Shown: one piece after another, positions 1 through 8,732 of the stretch
How positions within the stretch are numbered: the first letter of the stretch is position 1
Layout: every line of letters begins with the position of its first letter
Assembly (NCBI GenBank): GCA_030645675.1
Contig: JAUSLQ010000203.1
Location: forward strand, 1-44,993
Source: Actinomycetota bacterium
GTDB lineage: Bacteria; Actinomycetota; Acidimicrobiia; Acidimicrobiales; Ilumatobacteraceae
Direction: 5' to 3'
DNA: 44,993 nt
Position numbers and translations under genes: made by a program
Notes under the pieces: generated by a model
Told to the model about the DNA's origin: nothing
Seen by the model: only the letters and a program-made list of their open reading frames with translations
Databases searched by the model: none

Positions 1-1
1 G

Positions 2-238
2 ACCATCGCCTGCAGCGGCGACACCACGACCGTCGATGCCCTCGCAGAACGTCACTTCAACCATTCCCCGACCCTGCTCGCACCCGTCATCGACCTGACA
101 ACCGGAGCGGGACTGCGAGCGGCGCTGCCACTGCCGACCGCCACCGGCATCGACGACCTCGCCACGCAACTCGCCAATTTCGCAGCCCCATCACTGGACC
201 CGCCAGTCCTGGCAACCCACGCACAACCGGAGTTCTGA
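2..238 (+). CDS. C-terminal fragment of an unidentified protein
   Basis: An open frame enters from the left edge and ends at the TGA at 236-238, giving about 78 residues. The fragment has no motif I recognise; it is rich in Thr, Ala, Leu and Asp, with the look of a soluble alpha/beta domain tail. The next gene starts one base after its stop, so the two are almost certainly co-transcribed and probably translationally coupled. The start lies outside the window. No function is proposed. Confidence 0.6.
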   Translation, partial: TIACSGDTTTVDALAERHFNHSPTLLAPVIDLTTGAGLRAALPLPTATGIDDLATQLANFAAPSLDPPVLATHAQPEF

Positions 239-239
239 C

Positions 240-647
240 ATGAACCGAGCCCGCCCGTCGTCCAGCCAGGTGTGGCTCGATGTGGTATCCGCCGTCGACT
301 ACCTCTCGCGAGGCCACCGCCCCGGCCTCACCGTCTACGACGCACTTGAAGAGGCGCTGCGCTGGCACATAGGTGCGCTCGTGGCGGGGTACGACGAGTA
401 CCCCGCCATAGTTGAACGAGGTGAGCTGCCGTGGGACGACCCAGATGCGCTGCGCACCGCGCTCGAACAACTGGCTCTGCACAACCCTCCCGCCGACGAC
501 GAGCAGTCGACGTCGGCGTACGCGATTCACAGCGCCCTCGCACACTGGGTTGATCAGATGGCCGATCAATACAACGACGGACACGGATGGTTCTGCCCCG
601 TGCCGCGTCGAGAAGTAGCCGCTGACCACACGGAGCCGGCTCACTGA
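240..647 (+). CDS. hypothetical protein, 135 aa
   Basis: This soluble, acidic, Trp-containing protein starts with ATG one base after the preceding stop codon, which supports the start. I see no signal peptide, membrane segment or known motif. The sequence looks helical (for example DPDALRTALEQLALH around residues 65-80) and the C-terminal part is rich in His, Asp and Trp. It ends facing the DUF262-HNH gene, with about 220 bp between the two convergent stops. It is probably a small accessory gene of the mobile element, as other small unknown genes occur near the relaxase. Function unknown. Confidence 0.6.
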   Translation: MNRARPSSSQVWLDVVSAVDYLSRGHRPGLTVYDALEEALRWHIGALVAGYDEYPAIVERGELPWDDPDALRTALEQLALHNPPADDEQSTSAYAIHSALAHWVDQMADQYNDGHGWFCPVPRREVAADHTEPAH

Positions 648-788
648 CTCGATCAGTGCACCCGATCGTTCCGCCGAACCGCCAGCGTGCCAGTCCGTGG
701 CTATCGCGGGTTACTCATCGGGCGAACTGGCGTCGGTTGAGATGATCAGCGCCGGGCAATTACGGTGCCGCGCTTCGGCTGGACTGTG

Positions 789-828
789 CGGTCGGCCGGC
801 CGACTTTGTCAGGCGCCGGTCACGTCAC
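789..828. repeat. degenerate relative of the dispersed inverted-repeat element
   Basis: The 14-bp perfect palindrome GTCGGCCGGCCGAC (791-804) is followed by GCCGGTCACGTCAC (814-827). The same order, a GGTCGGCCGACC palindrome followed by a hairpin and CACGTCACCC, forms the right half of the element at 11607-11753 and 12911-13054. Here it lies between the convergent genes ending at 647 and 870. The match is partial, so common ancestry is an inference. Nothing else is visible in 648-869. Confidence 0.35.
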
Positions 829-869
829 ATCGGGCAGCAAGCTCTTGGACGTTCAGGTGACGCGTCCGG

Positions 870-2018
870 CTACCGATTGCCCTTCGAGCGGTTGTGCGGG
901 ATGCAGAGCACTTCGCAGTTGGCTAGATCCGAGGCGCCACCCTTCGACCACGCGGTCACATGGTCCGCGTCCATCTCACTGAGTTCGTAGATGCGGGTGG
1001 CATTGGCGTTGCCGCCACCGGCGCACGTCGGGCAGTTTGATGTTCCAGCCGTCTCGGCCTCCTTTGTCTGCAGTCCGTACGCGGCGAGTTTCGTCCTCTC
1101 GTCGAAGACGCGCACCTCCAGCAGTTTGGTGTCAGCCTCGTCACCGAGCAGGAACTCGTAGATGCCTCGCTTGCTCTTGACGTCCACGTCCGCCATGAGT
1201 GCCGCGACCCGCTGTTCGAGCTTGACCGGATCGAGGCTGAGATTCTTGTACTTGTTGTAGAGCGGACCCCATTTGACTGACTTCATCTGCGAGCGCTTCT
1301 TCGGGAACGTCGTCTCGACCCAGTCGATGACACTCTTGAAGTACAGCCACAGCTCGTTGGCGTCGGTGTCGTGCTGGTGGTCGCGCATGTACTCGTCAAC
1401 TTTGCCGCCGTTGATCCACTCGATCGCGGTCTCGAGGTACTCCTGGCGAATGGGTGAACCCGTCATGTAGTCAGAAGCGATTGCATACGCCGGGCAGCCA
1501 GATTTGCTGAAGTACTTCTTCGCGGCCGACACCCAAGGACCGTGGTAGACGGCGTTCCTGAGCTCCTGATCGGTGAGCTTCTCGCCAGCGATGTTGATCG
1601 TCTTGAACCAGTCGAGCTTCTCTGAGTCCGAGCCCTCGCACAGGTACACCATCAGCTCGTAGTCGAGGATTTGTTCCTGCTGATCAGACTGAAGGTTGTG
1701 GAAGGCGAGCTGGTGGCCGCCGATCTCGATGGAGAAGTCACCCTCGACGTACTGGCAGACGCTGATCGTCCGCTGCTGGCCGTCAATCACCTCGAAAGTG
1801 CCGTCGTCCCGTACAGCCCAGTACATGACGTTGAGGGGAAACTTCTTCCGGAGCGTCTCGATGACGGCGTCGCGCTGTTTGTCCTTGTAGACGAACTCGC
1901 GCTGGTAGGGCGGGCGAACATCGAGCTTGCCGCCGTAGGCCCTGACGCCCAGCTCGGCGTTGTCCTCATAGTCCTCGACCAAGTCGCGGACCTGGATCCT
2001 CTTGAGTTCGATCTTCAC
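870..2018 (-). CDS. DUF262 / HNH endonuclease protein
   Basis: This 382-residue protein has an N-terminal DUF262 (GmrSD/ParB-like) domain, seen in the YQREFVY segment near residue 39 and the IDGQQRT motif at 78-84. In this family that motif marks the nucleotide-dependent or nicking part. The C-terminus is an HNH-type nuclease: a CPTC zinc pair, then DADHVTAW (D352-H353), NCEVLC and a terminal HNRSKGNR. DUF262 with a C-terminal nuclease is the architecture of GmrSD-like defence enzymes. The gene starts 4 bp after the EcoRI-family methyltransferase stop, so the pair reads as a modification-restriction operon. The substrate, and whether the methyltransferase protects against this nuclease, are inferred. 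Confidence 0.9.
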   Translation of the reverse strand: MKIELKRIQVRDLVEDYEDNAELGVRAYGGKLDVRPPYQREFVYKDKQRDAVIETLRKKFPLNVMYWAVRDDGTFEVIDGQQRTISVCQYVEGDFSIEIGGHQLAFHNLQSDQQEQILDYELMVYLCEGSDSEKLDWFKTINIAGEKLTDQELRNAVYHGPWVSAAKKYFSKSGCPAYAIASDYMTGSPIRQEYLETAIEWINGGKVDEYMRDHQHDTDANELWLYFKSVIDWVETTFPKKRSQMKSVKWGPLYNKYKNLSLDPVKLEQRVAALMADVDVKSKRGIYEFLLGDEADTKLLEVRVFDERTKLAAYGLQTKEAETAGTSNCPTCAGGGNANATRIYELSEMDADHVTAWSKGGASDLANCEVLCIPHNRSKGNR

Positions 2019-2022
2019 GGTC

Positions 2023-3096
2023 TCACCGCCGCTTCCTGATGAGGATTCGCTTGAAGGCGATACGGTGCTTCGGCGTTGTCAGCCCGAGAACCCGCATTCC
2101 AGCGGTGAAGTTGCCAGTACCACCGTCCTTGCGATACCCCGCGATGAACTCGCTGCCGAGTGGCCGGACACCGATCGCTCGCGCCAAGACCGTGTCGTCG
2201 ACATTCCCGACGATCTCGAACTGGTCAGGGTTGTACTTGTCCATGAAGGTGATCGGGACGCCCATGAGGCCCTCATAGTCCACTGGGATGTCTGAGGCCT
2301 TTCCTACGTCGATCGCTTCGTAGTTGGCGTACGTGGGATAGTCCTCAGGGTTGTATGTCTTGTACAGGATTAGGTCTTCGTGCCGCTCTGGGTAGTCAAG
2401 GTTGGTGAACCACCGCACTCCCTTGACACGGACGAACCTGTTGCCCTGCTCATCCACCCGAGTGCCCGCACCGGTGAGGGGGTAATCGGCGGGAACGCCG
2501 AACTCGCGATCTCCGCTCCGGATGCTGGGGCCGTACCAGAGGCGGTTGTCCTTGATGATGCGGAAGATGTCCTTGTACGTGACCGCGTTCATGTTGCCGA
2601 TGATCACAAACTTCTTCTCGTATTCGAAGAGCTGAGCTACGTACTCCTTGAACAGTGAGAACGGCGGGTTGGTGACCACGATGTCCGCTTGCTTGAGCAG
2701 CTCGATGGTCTCGGCACTGCGGAAGTCACCGTCACCCTCGAAGTGCTTGACTTCAATTTCATCCGGGCCGGGGACCCGGTCACCGTCCTTGTCGCCCTCG
2801 TACTCAAGGTAGACGGCCTGCTCGGCGTCGTTTTGGCTGAACAGGTCAGCGTCCTGGTTCTTGTAGCAGGCCGCGACGAGCTTCTTCAGACCGAGCTTCT
2901 CAAAGTTGTACGAGAAGTAGCGGAAGAAATTGCTGTCCCGAGGGTCGTCGCAGTTGCAGTAGACGACCTTCCCCTTGAAGTGTTTCCGGTAGTGACGGAG
3001 CTCCTTCTCGATGTCGCTCAGCTGCGTGTAGAACTCGTCCTTCCGCCCAGCCTTCGCGGCCGCCAGCAGACTGTTCGCGGTCTGCGTGGTCGTCAT
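2023..3096 (-). CDS. EcoRI-family adenine-specific DNA methyltransferase
   Basis: The 357-residue protein opens with the family-typical KDEFYTQLSDIEKEL segment (residues 20-34) and carries the catalytic NPPF motif of N6-adenine methyltransferases at 143-146, in the context DIVVTNPPFSLFKEY. Length and layout fit the M.EcoRI-like family. It transfers a methyl group from S-adenosylmethionine to adenine in DNA; a GAATTC-like target is a guess from the family. It precedes the DUF262-HNH nuclease in the same operon, and no EcoRI-type endonuclease is present. It may form an unusual restriction-modification pair with that nuclease, or protect the element from host restriction. Confidence 0.92.
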   Translation of the reverse strand: MTTTQTANSLLAAAKAGRKDEFYTQLSDIEKELRHYRKHFKGKVVYCNCDDPRDSNFFRYFSYNFEKLGLKKLVAACYKNQDADLFSQNDAEQAVYLEYEGDKDGDRVPGPDEIEVKHFEGDGDFRSAETIELLKQADIVVTNPPFSLFKEYVAQLFEYEKKFVIIGNMNAVTYKDIFRIIKDNRLWYGPSIRSGDREFGVPADYPLTGAGTRVDEQGNRFVRVKGVRWFTNLDYPERHEDLILYKTYNPEDYPTYANYEAIDVGKASDIPVDYEGLMGVPITFMDKYNPDQFEIVGNVDDTVLARAIGVRPLGSEFIAGYRKDGGTGNFTAGMRVLGLTTPKHRIAFKRILIRKRR

Positions 3097-3190
3097 GCTC
3101 GCTGTGCTCCCTGCTCAGCCCTGCCGGCTGCAAGGGCTCCACTTGATGAAGCCGAGCCTAGTGGCCACGCGGAACCGCTCCGGGGAGGTT

Positions 3191-3207
3191 CGGCGGATTC
3201 TCCGCCG
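3191..3207 (-). terminator. hairpin after the relaxase gene
   Basis: CGGCGGA-TTC-TCCGCCG forms a perfect 7-bp stem with a 3-nt loop. It starts immediately downstream of the relaxase stop codon (minus strand). There is no U-tract, as is usual for many actinobacterial hairpin terminators. It separates the relaxase transcript from the methyltransferase gene starting at 3096. Confidence 0.5.
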
Positions 3208-3208
3208 G

Positions 3209-6200
3209 CTATTGCAGATCGAGTCCGGTGCCCGAATTCGTGCCGGCTCGGGCAAGCGGCAATTCCGATATGCGAGTGGATACCTGGAGTAGATGTTCGT
3301 GCGCCGCGAGTTGGTCGCTGTCGGCTGGGCTTCTCCCAAGGGGTTGGCTGCCGGTCACGTTCCAACGTTGGCGGTAGTCCGCGATGGCATGGAGTTGGAC
3401 CCCTGCGCCGAGTTCAAGCTCAGTGGCCCATTGGGGCGCGAGTCCGCCGATTGCGATTGGCAGCCATGGCTCGTCGGCAGCGACGGCTCCGGCGAGCGCA
3501 CTTCCCGGCTCGGGTGCGAGGTTGTTGAGGATGGCGGCTGTGTCGGGTCCCCATAGTTGGTTGATGAGGGTGTTGGCGATCTCGGCGTACTCGACGATGT
3601 GGGGCCAGTGTTCGAGGATCCAGTGCCGACGGGCGTGCTGGGTGTCGAGGGCGCCCTTGAGCGTCTCGGCGGTGTCGTCGACCAGTTGCGGGTCGCCGCG
3701 ACGAAGGCGTGCGATGAGTGGCTGTTGATCGGCCGGGGCGGTCTCGAAGATCTGGTCGAGTTCGGTCCGTCGCGCGACAAGTTCGTGATGTGAGCGTCGG
3801 TGAGGCCAGAGGACGGTGGGCGGGTCGCGGTGGTCGAGCCAGGCTTTGGTGTGGACCAGCCGGGTGCTGAGCGCTTCCCACGCCTGACGCGCCGCGTCGT
3901 CGGGCACGGGCAGCACGCCGACGTTGTCTCCGTCGTGGTGGTGTCGGGTTTGCCAGGTTGCGATGTCGCGCACGGCGGTTGTCCAGGTCTGGGTGCCGAT
4001 CGGGTCGGCGGGTTGGTAGCCGACGAGGGTGGTGAGCCATTGGGGTCGATCGGCGATGAGGGCGTTCGTTGCGCGTTCGATGACTCGTCGGATGGCCTGT
4101 TGGACGTTGTCGGCTTCACCTGGGTCGATGCCGTTGTCGGCGAGGTAGTTGGTCCACGCGGCCAGCGTGGCGTCGGCAGCGTGGGTGAGTTGAGCGAATC
4201 GGGTGCGGGCACTGTCGGGCAGCGAGCGAGGGGTCGTGTGTTCGTCGAGGATCTCGACTTCGTGCCATGCGAGTGAGCGTTCAGCGCTCTTTCCGTCGGC
4301 GGACAGGAACCCGACGAGTACCTCGCCGGCGGTGTCGTCGAGTCCGATGATCGTGCCGATGTTGTGCCGGTCGAGTGCTTTGACGGTCTGTCCGATGGCG
4401 GCGTGGGTGGCCGTGCGTGTCGCGGTGGCAATCGCATGTCGGAGTTCGGTGGCGGCGACGCCGATGTGCTCGTTGGCGAGGCGTTCGATGTGTCGGCACT
4501 GGGCGACTCGAGCTTCGAGCTGGTCGAGCGGTCGCCGGGCGAGAGCGTCGACATTGGCGATGTGCGGGTCGATGGTGTGTGCGAGGTGCTTGGCGCGGGA
4601 TCGTTCGAAGGTGTCGACGAGTTCGTCGTCGACGGTCCCGGGTTCCTCGGTCGGCAGCGGGATGCCGTCTTGGTCGTGGCGTTCGAGCGGGTCGCGGGCG
4701 AGGAGGTCGATCTGTTCAGCCTCGGGCTTCGTGATGACGAGCAGGTTGGTGTGTTGTCCGCGAGACATGTCGACGTACGCGGCTTCACGGTAGAGGCCGT
4801 CGAGGCCGACGGTGATCGCTTGTTCCCAGGTGCCGCCCTGGGCGCGTGTTGTGGTGAGGGCGTAGGCGTGGTCGATGCGTCCACCGTGGGCGAGGTAGGT
4901 CTCGTCGAGGGTGATGATCGTGTTGTGGTTGTCGAGGATGACAGAGATGGCGTGGGTGGCGATTCCGGTGACGGTGCCGGTTTGGCCGTTGGCAACGGTG
5001 ACGTGTTGGGCGTCGAGGGTGCGTGCCCGATCGCTGTTTCGGCGGAGCACGATGCGTTCCCCGATCCGGTAGCCGCGATGGCCGTAGTGCCCGTCGAGGT
5101 CGGCGGCGAGTTCTCCGTGGTCGACGAGTTGTCGGCGTGCGGCCTCGTTGAGGACATCGACGAGTTCGTTGGTCCCGGCGAGCAGCACCACATGCCGACC
5201 GTCGCCACGGGCCTGTTGCCACCGGTCGATCGCGATCTCGACCATCTGTTGACGGTCGTCAGCGACTGCCACTCGGTCGTGGTCGAGGTAGGCACGCACC
5301 GCGATGGTGATGTTGCCGGCGCGCAGTTCGGCCAGGGCGTCCTGTTCCCAGGGTGCGTGCTGACGTCGGTTCACGGTCAGTTCGGCAACTGCCGCGCTGC
5401 GCTCGGATGCGGCCGAGAACCCGCCTCCGGCGTCGATCTCAGGGAGCTGGTGGTGATCGCCAACCAGGACCACCCGTCCCCCAAAAGAACGGACAAGGTT
5501 GATGCTCCGCTCCAGGAGTCGAACGTCGGTCATTCCCGCTTCGTCGATCACCACCACCGTCTCGGCTGTGGGGTGTTCGTGGCCGCGTTCCCACGCAGCC
5601 AGCAGCGAGTGCAGCGTGCGCGACGGAATGTTCGCGCCAGCGTGCAGTTCGATCGCCGCCCGGGCAGATGGCGCGGCGCCGATCACCTGGTAGCCAGCGC
5701 GCTCGTAGGCGTCGCGGACGGTGTCGAGGGTGAAGGTTTTGCCGGTTCCCGCCGGCCCGACGAGCACAGCCAGCGGCCCGGTGGCGGCGCACAGCGTGCG
5801 CACTGCGGCGGCCTGATCGACACCGATCGTGATCCGCTCGGCGATCGCCGATTCGACGATGTCGGCGGTGAGTGGCTGGTTGGTGTTGGTGGCAGTGAAT
5901 GCGGCGAGGAGGCGCTGCTCGACGGCGAGCATGTCGCGACTGGTGTAGCGGGCACGGCCGCGTGGCGCTGGTGTGTCCGGTTCGTGAACCGCGATCACTT
6001 GGTCGCTGGCCAGGACGCGGGCCACGACTCGATCGATCGTGGCGACCGTCGCACCCGTTCCGATTCGGGCGGCGACAGCTTCGGTCAACTCGAAGCGGGT
6101 GAACGTGGTCGAGGTTTGGGTGAGCTCTCGCCGGAGCAGATCGGCGATCCATTCCTCTGGTTCGACGGTTCGCTCATAGTGGTCGGTACCGCCGGCTTCA

Positions 6201-7237
6201 TCGAACCCGACCGCCGCCAGCCGCCACACTTCGCCCACCGGGTCGGCGGCGACGGTCTGGGTGGCTTGGACGATCAGCTGCTCGACCTGGTCGGGTCCCC
6301 AGCCTTCGGCGATCGCTTCGCGTTTCCATCCGGCATCGAGACGCTCGCCTTCGCGTTCGGGCTTGCCCCGCCGCGTCGCCAACGTGGCCTCCTGCGCGGC
6401 GTGTGGGGTGTCGGCTCGACCGTTTGAAGCGAGCCACGATTCGATCTCGGTGCGTCGTTTCGAGAACACCTCGAGCAGATGCGAGGGCACGCCCGCGACT
6501 TCTTGCACGTGACGGCCACGGACCCAGTCGACGCCGAGGCTGGCGGTGAGTTCGCGGCGGGCGACGGCTTGGAAGATCTGGCCGGCGGTCTTGGCGGAGC
6601 GGTAGATCTCCGGGTGAGCGAACGCCGACCAGCGTCCGTCTTTGCCTTCGACGAGGTTGGCGACCAGGACATGCCAGTGCAGCAACGGGTCACCGGCGCG
6701 TGAGGTGCGATGCCGGAAGCCCGCTGCGACGACGCCGTGGGTGGTGATCCGCTGTGGCCGCCACTGGGTGGTGTTGTTCGGGTCGAGAGCTTGTTGGCGG
6801 TCGAGCCAGGCCTTGTTGTGCGATCCGCGGTTGGCGCGGATCGCTTCGCGTTCCAGCCAGGCGACCGCTTCGCGTACGGCGGTTTCGCCGGCGTCGATGA
6901 TCGCTCCTTGGACGCGTGGATCGTCGGAGACGGCGTACAGCACGCTGGCCGACTTCGGGAGTTTGAACGTCAGGTCGAACCCTGGGACGCGCCGTGCGGA
7001 GGTGCGGAGCTGGTTGCCGTTCGGGTCGAGACCACCGGTGCCTGGGGCGAGTCCGGCGAGCACGGCGCGCAGATCGTCGGGGCGTACGTCGCCGGTGAGG
7101 TCGAGTCGTGCGGCGCCCCCGCCGAGCCATTGGCCGACGGATTCGCCGGCGCCGGTGTAGTAGTCGTCGAGGGATTGGGCGACCCCGGAGAGGTGGTAGG
7201 CCTCTTGGCCGACTCGGAGTTTGGCGATCGACAGCAT
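3209..7237 (-). CDS. MobF/TrwC-type conjugative relaxase-helicase
   Basis: The frame is open further upstream, but the TrwC domain begins at MLSIAKLRVGQEAY, so I place the start at 7237 (1342 residues). The relaxase domain shows tandem tyrosines (Y26/Y27 in DDYYTG), the GFDLTFKLPKSAS segment and the metal-binding histidines in FRHRT and LHWHV (H176, H188, H190). A RecD/UvrD-like helicase follows, with Walker A GPAGTGKT at about 494-501, Walker B VVVIDEAG and a TTRAQGGTWEQ motif. The long C-terminal part is unassigned. Such proteins nick oriT, stay covalently bound to the transferred strand and unwind the donor DNA. It indicates that the surrounding DNA is, or was, conjugative or mobilizable. 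Confidence 0.93.
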   Translation of the reverse strand: MLSIAKLRVGQEAYHLSGVAQSLDDYYTGAGESVGQWLGGGAARLDLTGDVRPDDLRAVLAGLAPGTGGLDPNGNQLRTSARRVPGFDLTFKLPKSASVLYAVSDDPRVQGAIIDAGETAVREAVAWLEREAIRANRGSHNKAWLDRQQALDPNNTTQWRPQRITTHGVVAAGFRHRTSRAGDPLLHWHVLVANLVEGKDGRWSAFAHPEIYRSAKTAGQIFQAVARRELTASLGVDWVRGRHVQEVAGVPSHLLEVFSKRRTEIESWLASNGRADTPHAAQEATLATRRGKPEREGERLDAGWKREAIAEGWGPDQVEQLIVQATQTVAADPVGEVWRLAAVGFDEAGGTDHYERTVEPEEWIADLLRRELTQTSTTFTRFELTEAVAARIGTGATVATIDRVVARVLASDQVIAVHEPDTPAPRGRARYTSRDMLAVEQRLLAAFTATNTNQPLTADIVESAIAERITIGVDQAAAVRTLCAATGPLAVLVGPAGTGKTFTLDTVRDAYERAGYQVIGAAPSARAAIELHAGANIPSRTLHSLLAAWERGHEHPTAETVVVIDEAGMTDVRLLERSINLVRSFGGRVVLVGDHHQLPEIDAGGGFSAASERSAAVAELTVNRRQHAPWEQDALAELRAGNITIAVRAYLDHDRVAVADDRQQMVEIAIDRWQQARGDGRHVVLLAGTNELVDVLNEAARRQLVDHGELAADLDGHYGHRGYRIGERIVLRRNSDRARTLDAQHVTVANGQTGTVTGIATHAISVILDNHNTIITLDETYLAHGGRIDHAYALTTTRAQGGTWEQAITVGLDGLYREAAYVDMSRGQHTNLLVITKPEAEQIDLLARDPLERHDQDGIPLPTEEPGTVDDELVDTFERSRAKHLAHTIDPHIANVDALARRPLDQLEARVAQCRHIERLANEHIGVAATELRHAIATATRTATHAAIGQTVKALDRHNIGTIIGLDDTAGEVLVGFLSADGKSAERSLAWHEVEILDEHTTPRSLPDSARTRFAQLTHAADATLAAWTNYLADNGIDPGEADNVQQAIRRVIERATNALIADRPQWLTTLVGYQPADPIGTQTWTTAVRDIATWQTRHHHDGDNVGVLPVPDDAARQAWEALSTRLVHTKAWLDHRDPPTVLWPHRRSHHELVARRTELDQIFETAPADQQPLIARLRRGDPQLVDDTAETLKGALDTQHARRHWILEHWPHIVEYAEIANTLINQLWGPDTAAILNNLAPEPGSALAGAVAADEPWLPIAIGGLAPQWATELELGAGVQLHAIADYRQRWNVTGSQPLGRSPADSDQLAAHEHLLQVSTRISELPLARAGTNSGTGLDLQ

Positions 7238-7332
7238 GGTGCACCGACGCACCCCACCCTGTCGGCGACGTGGCCGCGACGCCTGTTCACCCTTGGGTCG
7301 TAGTCTGTGCATTCTGATTGGCGATTTCGGGC

Positions 7333-7370
7333 GCGGATCGGGAACATGCCGCGATCGCGGATCGGGAACA
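7333..7370. repeat. direct repeat with central palindrome upstream of relaxase
   Basis: The 313-bp space (7238-7550) between the divergent relaxase and XRE genes holds GCGGATCGGGAACA at 7333-7346 and again at 7357-7370, a 24-bp period. The perfect palindrome CCGCGATCGCGG (7349-7360) bridges them. The position suggests regulatory sites for the XRE protein or part of an origin of transfer. Neither role is shown by sequence alone. Nothing else in the space looks like a gene. Confidence 0.5.
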
Positions 7371-7550
7371 CGTCGACCGACACGATGCGTGCGAGCGGTG
7401 GACGGGGGTGGGGTGGATCGGTGAGCGAGCGCGCGTGGTGCGGGCTCGGGAATCGAGTCAGCGGTCATGTCGCACACCGAGACGGGACGATCGACGAGCG
7501 GCCGCAACGGTCGATCCGGGCGAGCTGCGTCGATGGTGCCCGACGGGTTC

Positions 7551-7883
7551 ATGTCGGACACGGTGGCTGCGAATCTCCGACGAGCCCGGCGGAGTCGCGG
7601 ATGGTCACAGGCAGAGCTCGGCCGGCGGGTGGAGCCGCTGCTTGATGGGCTGGCGCTGACGCAAGCTCAGGTGTCAGCGCTCGAGCTTGGGCGGACGCAC
7701 ATGACCACCGACCTGCTCGTCGTGTTCGCGATCACCTTGGGCGTTTCACTCGTCGAGCTCGTCAGCCCGACGACAGAGGTTCCGGTTCCAGCGTGGGCGT
7801 CAGCGGCGTTCGTGACGCCGTCGCTTGATGCGGTGTCCGACGGTGAGTTGATCGCCGAGGTGAGCCGGCGGCTTCGCCGCTGA
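7551..7883 (+). CDS. XRE-family helix-turn-helix regulator
   Basis: A Cro/C1-type helix-turn-helix fills the N-terminal half: NLRRARRSRGWSQAELGRRV, then LTQAQVSALELGR as recognition helix, and a LLVVFAITLGVSLVELV closing helix. I prefer the ATG at 7551, which puts the HTH near the N-terminus; in-frame starts at 7533 and 7467 are possible. The roughly 45-residue tail is unassigned. It is divergent from the relaxase and leads a small + strand operon of unknown genes. It probably represses transfer functions, by analogy with regulators in other integrative elements (inference). Confidence 0.82.
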   Translation: MSDTVAANLRRARRSRGWSQAELGRRVEPLLDGLALTQAQVSALELGRTHMTTDLLVVFAITLGVSLVELVSPTTEVPVPAWASAAFVTPSLDAVSDGELIAEVSRRLRR

Positions 7884-7985
7884 GGGCGGTTGATCGCAGG
7901 TCGTGACGCGCTACGGATTCTCGAGGGGTGGGGTGAATCTGCGTCGAGGACGCGCTGGGCGGCCTCGACTCCAGGGAGGTCGATG

Positions 7986-8297
7986 ATGAGATCGGAAGCG
8001 GTGAGCTCGTTGCGGAACTGGGCCAAGGATCGGCTCGGCGAGCAGGAAGATCTGCTGCGCTCTGTAGAGCGCGCCATCGCGCGGATGGCGGAGCTTGACG
8101 ACGAGCGCTCGCAAGTGGTCGAGACGATCGGTGCCAGTGTTGTCCGGCTCGGCGAACTCGGACTTGACCAGGACCAAGTCGCAGCGTTCGTCGGAGTCGA
8201 ACTCGGCGCGCTGCGCGCCGGCCGGTCGAAGCCCGCCGGCACCGTCCCGACACGTCGCGCGCCGGCTGCACCGGTGAACGGCGAGGTGCTGTCGTGA
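7986..8297 (+). CDS. hypothetical helical protein, about 103 aa
   Basis: A strong ribosome-binding site (GGAGGT, 7975-7980) lies 5 bp before the ATG at 7986, which decides this start over the ATG at 7983 and longer upstream options. The sequence is strongly helical and charged (SSLRNWAKDRLGEQEDLL; RMAELDDERSQVVETIG). It ends in a small predicted HTH-like stretch (LGLDQDQVAAFVGVELGAL) followed by a Pro/Ala/Arg-rich tail, suggesting nucleic-acid binding. Its stop overlaps the GTG start of the next gene. No family recognised. Confidence 0.65.
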   Translation: MRSEAVSSLRNWAKDRLGEQEDLLRSVERAIARMAELDDERSQVVETIGASVVRLGELGLDQDQVAAFVGVELGALRAGRSKPAGTVPTRRAPAAPVNGEVLS

Positions 8298-8698
8298 CCG
8301 GAACGAATCCCGTCGACGAGTGGTTCGCCCGGAACCCGCGTCGGGCCAGTCCCGAGGTCGACTACGGGCAGCGTTGGACCTCGACCCGTGAACCGGGCGT
8401 CGAATGGCGGATCGCCTGGAACACCGGCACGGGCGAGGTGTACGCGGCCCGTCGTGACGACGCCGATCTGCACGTGCTCGGCATCGCTCGCACCTTCGCT
8501 GAAGCGGAGTCGGCACTACAGGGATGGGCGAGCCACGCCAAGCAACCAGGCGGGCTCGACTGGGCGATCGAACGAACCCGTGATCTCACCGGCGACGGCG
8601 AACTCTCGCTCCACCTCTCACGCCTCCGCGCCGACCTCACAGAGCTCGCCTCGCACCCCGAGCCCCTCGGCCGTCCGGGGCTGTCGGTCGAGCTCTGA
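8294..8698 (+). CDS. hypothetical protein, 134 aa
   Basis: It starts with GTG overlapping the preceding TGA (GTGA), a translational-coupling arrangement that supports the start. The protein is soluble; VEWRIAWNTGTGEVYAARRDD resembles a small beta-hairpin domain and the C-terminal half is helical (ESALQGWASHAKQ; LHLSRLRADLTELASH). I do not recognise the family. Being coupled to the XRE/helical gene pair, it is probably a mobile-element accessory gene. Confidence 0.65.
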   Translation: MTGTNPVDEWFARNPRRASPEVDYGQRWTSTREPGVEWRIAWNTGTGEVYAARRDDADLHVLGIARTFAEAESALQGWASHAKQPGGLDWAIERTRDLTGDGELSLHLSRLRADLTELASHPEPLGRPGLSVEL

Positions 8699-8732
8699 CC
8701 CGACATTGGGCACTGTTGCCGGCCCGCTCTCG

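Noticed and set aside
697-990. Possible small + strand gene between the convergent genes at 647 and 870
   Set aside because: No ribosome-binding site, no motif, and it overlaps the 3' end of the DUF262-HNH gene.
4364-6427. Long + strand open frame antisense to the relaxase
   Set aside because: Shadow of the relaxase-helicase gene, composition Val/Gly/Asp-rich without motifs.
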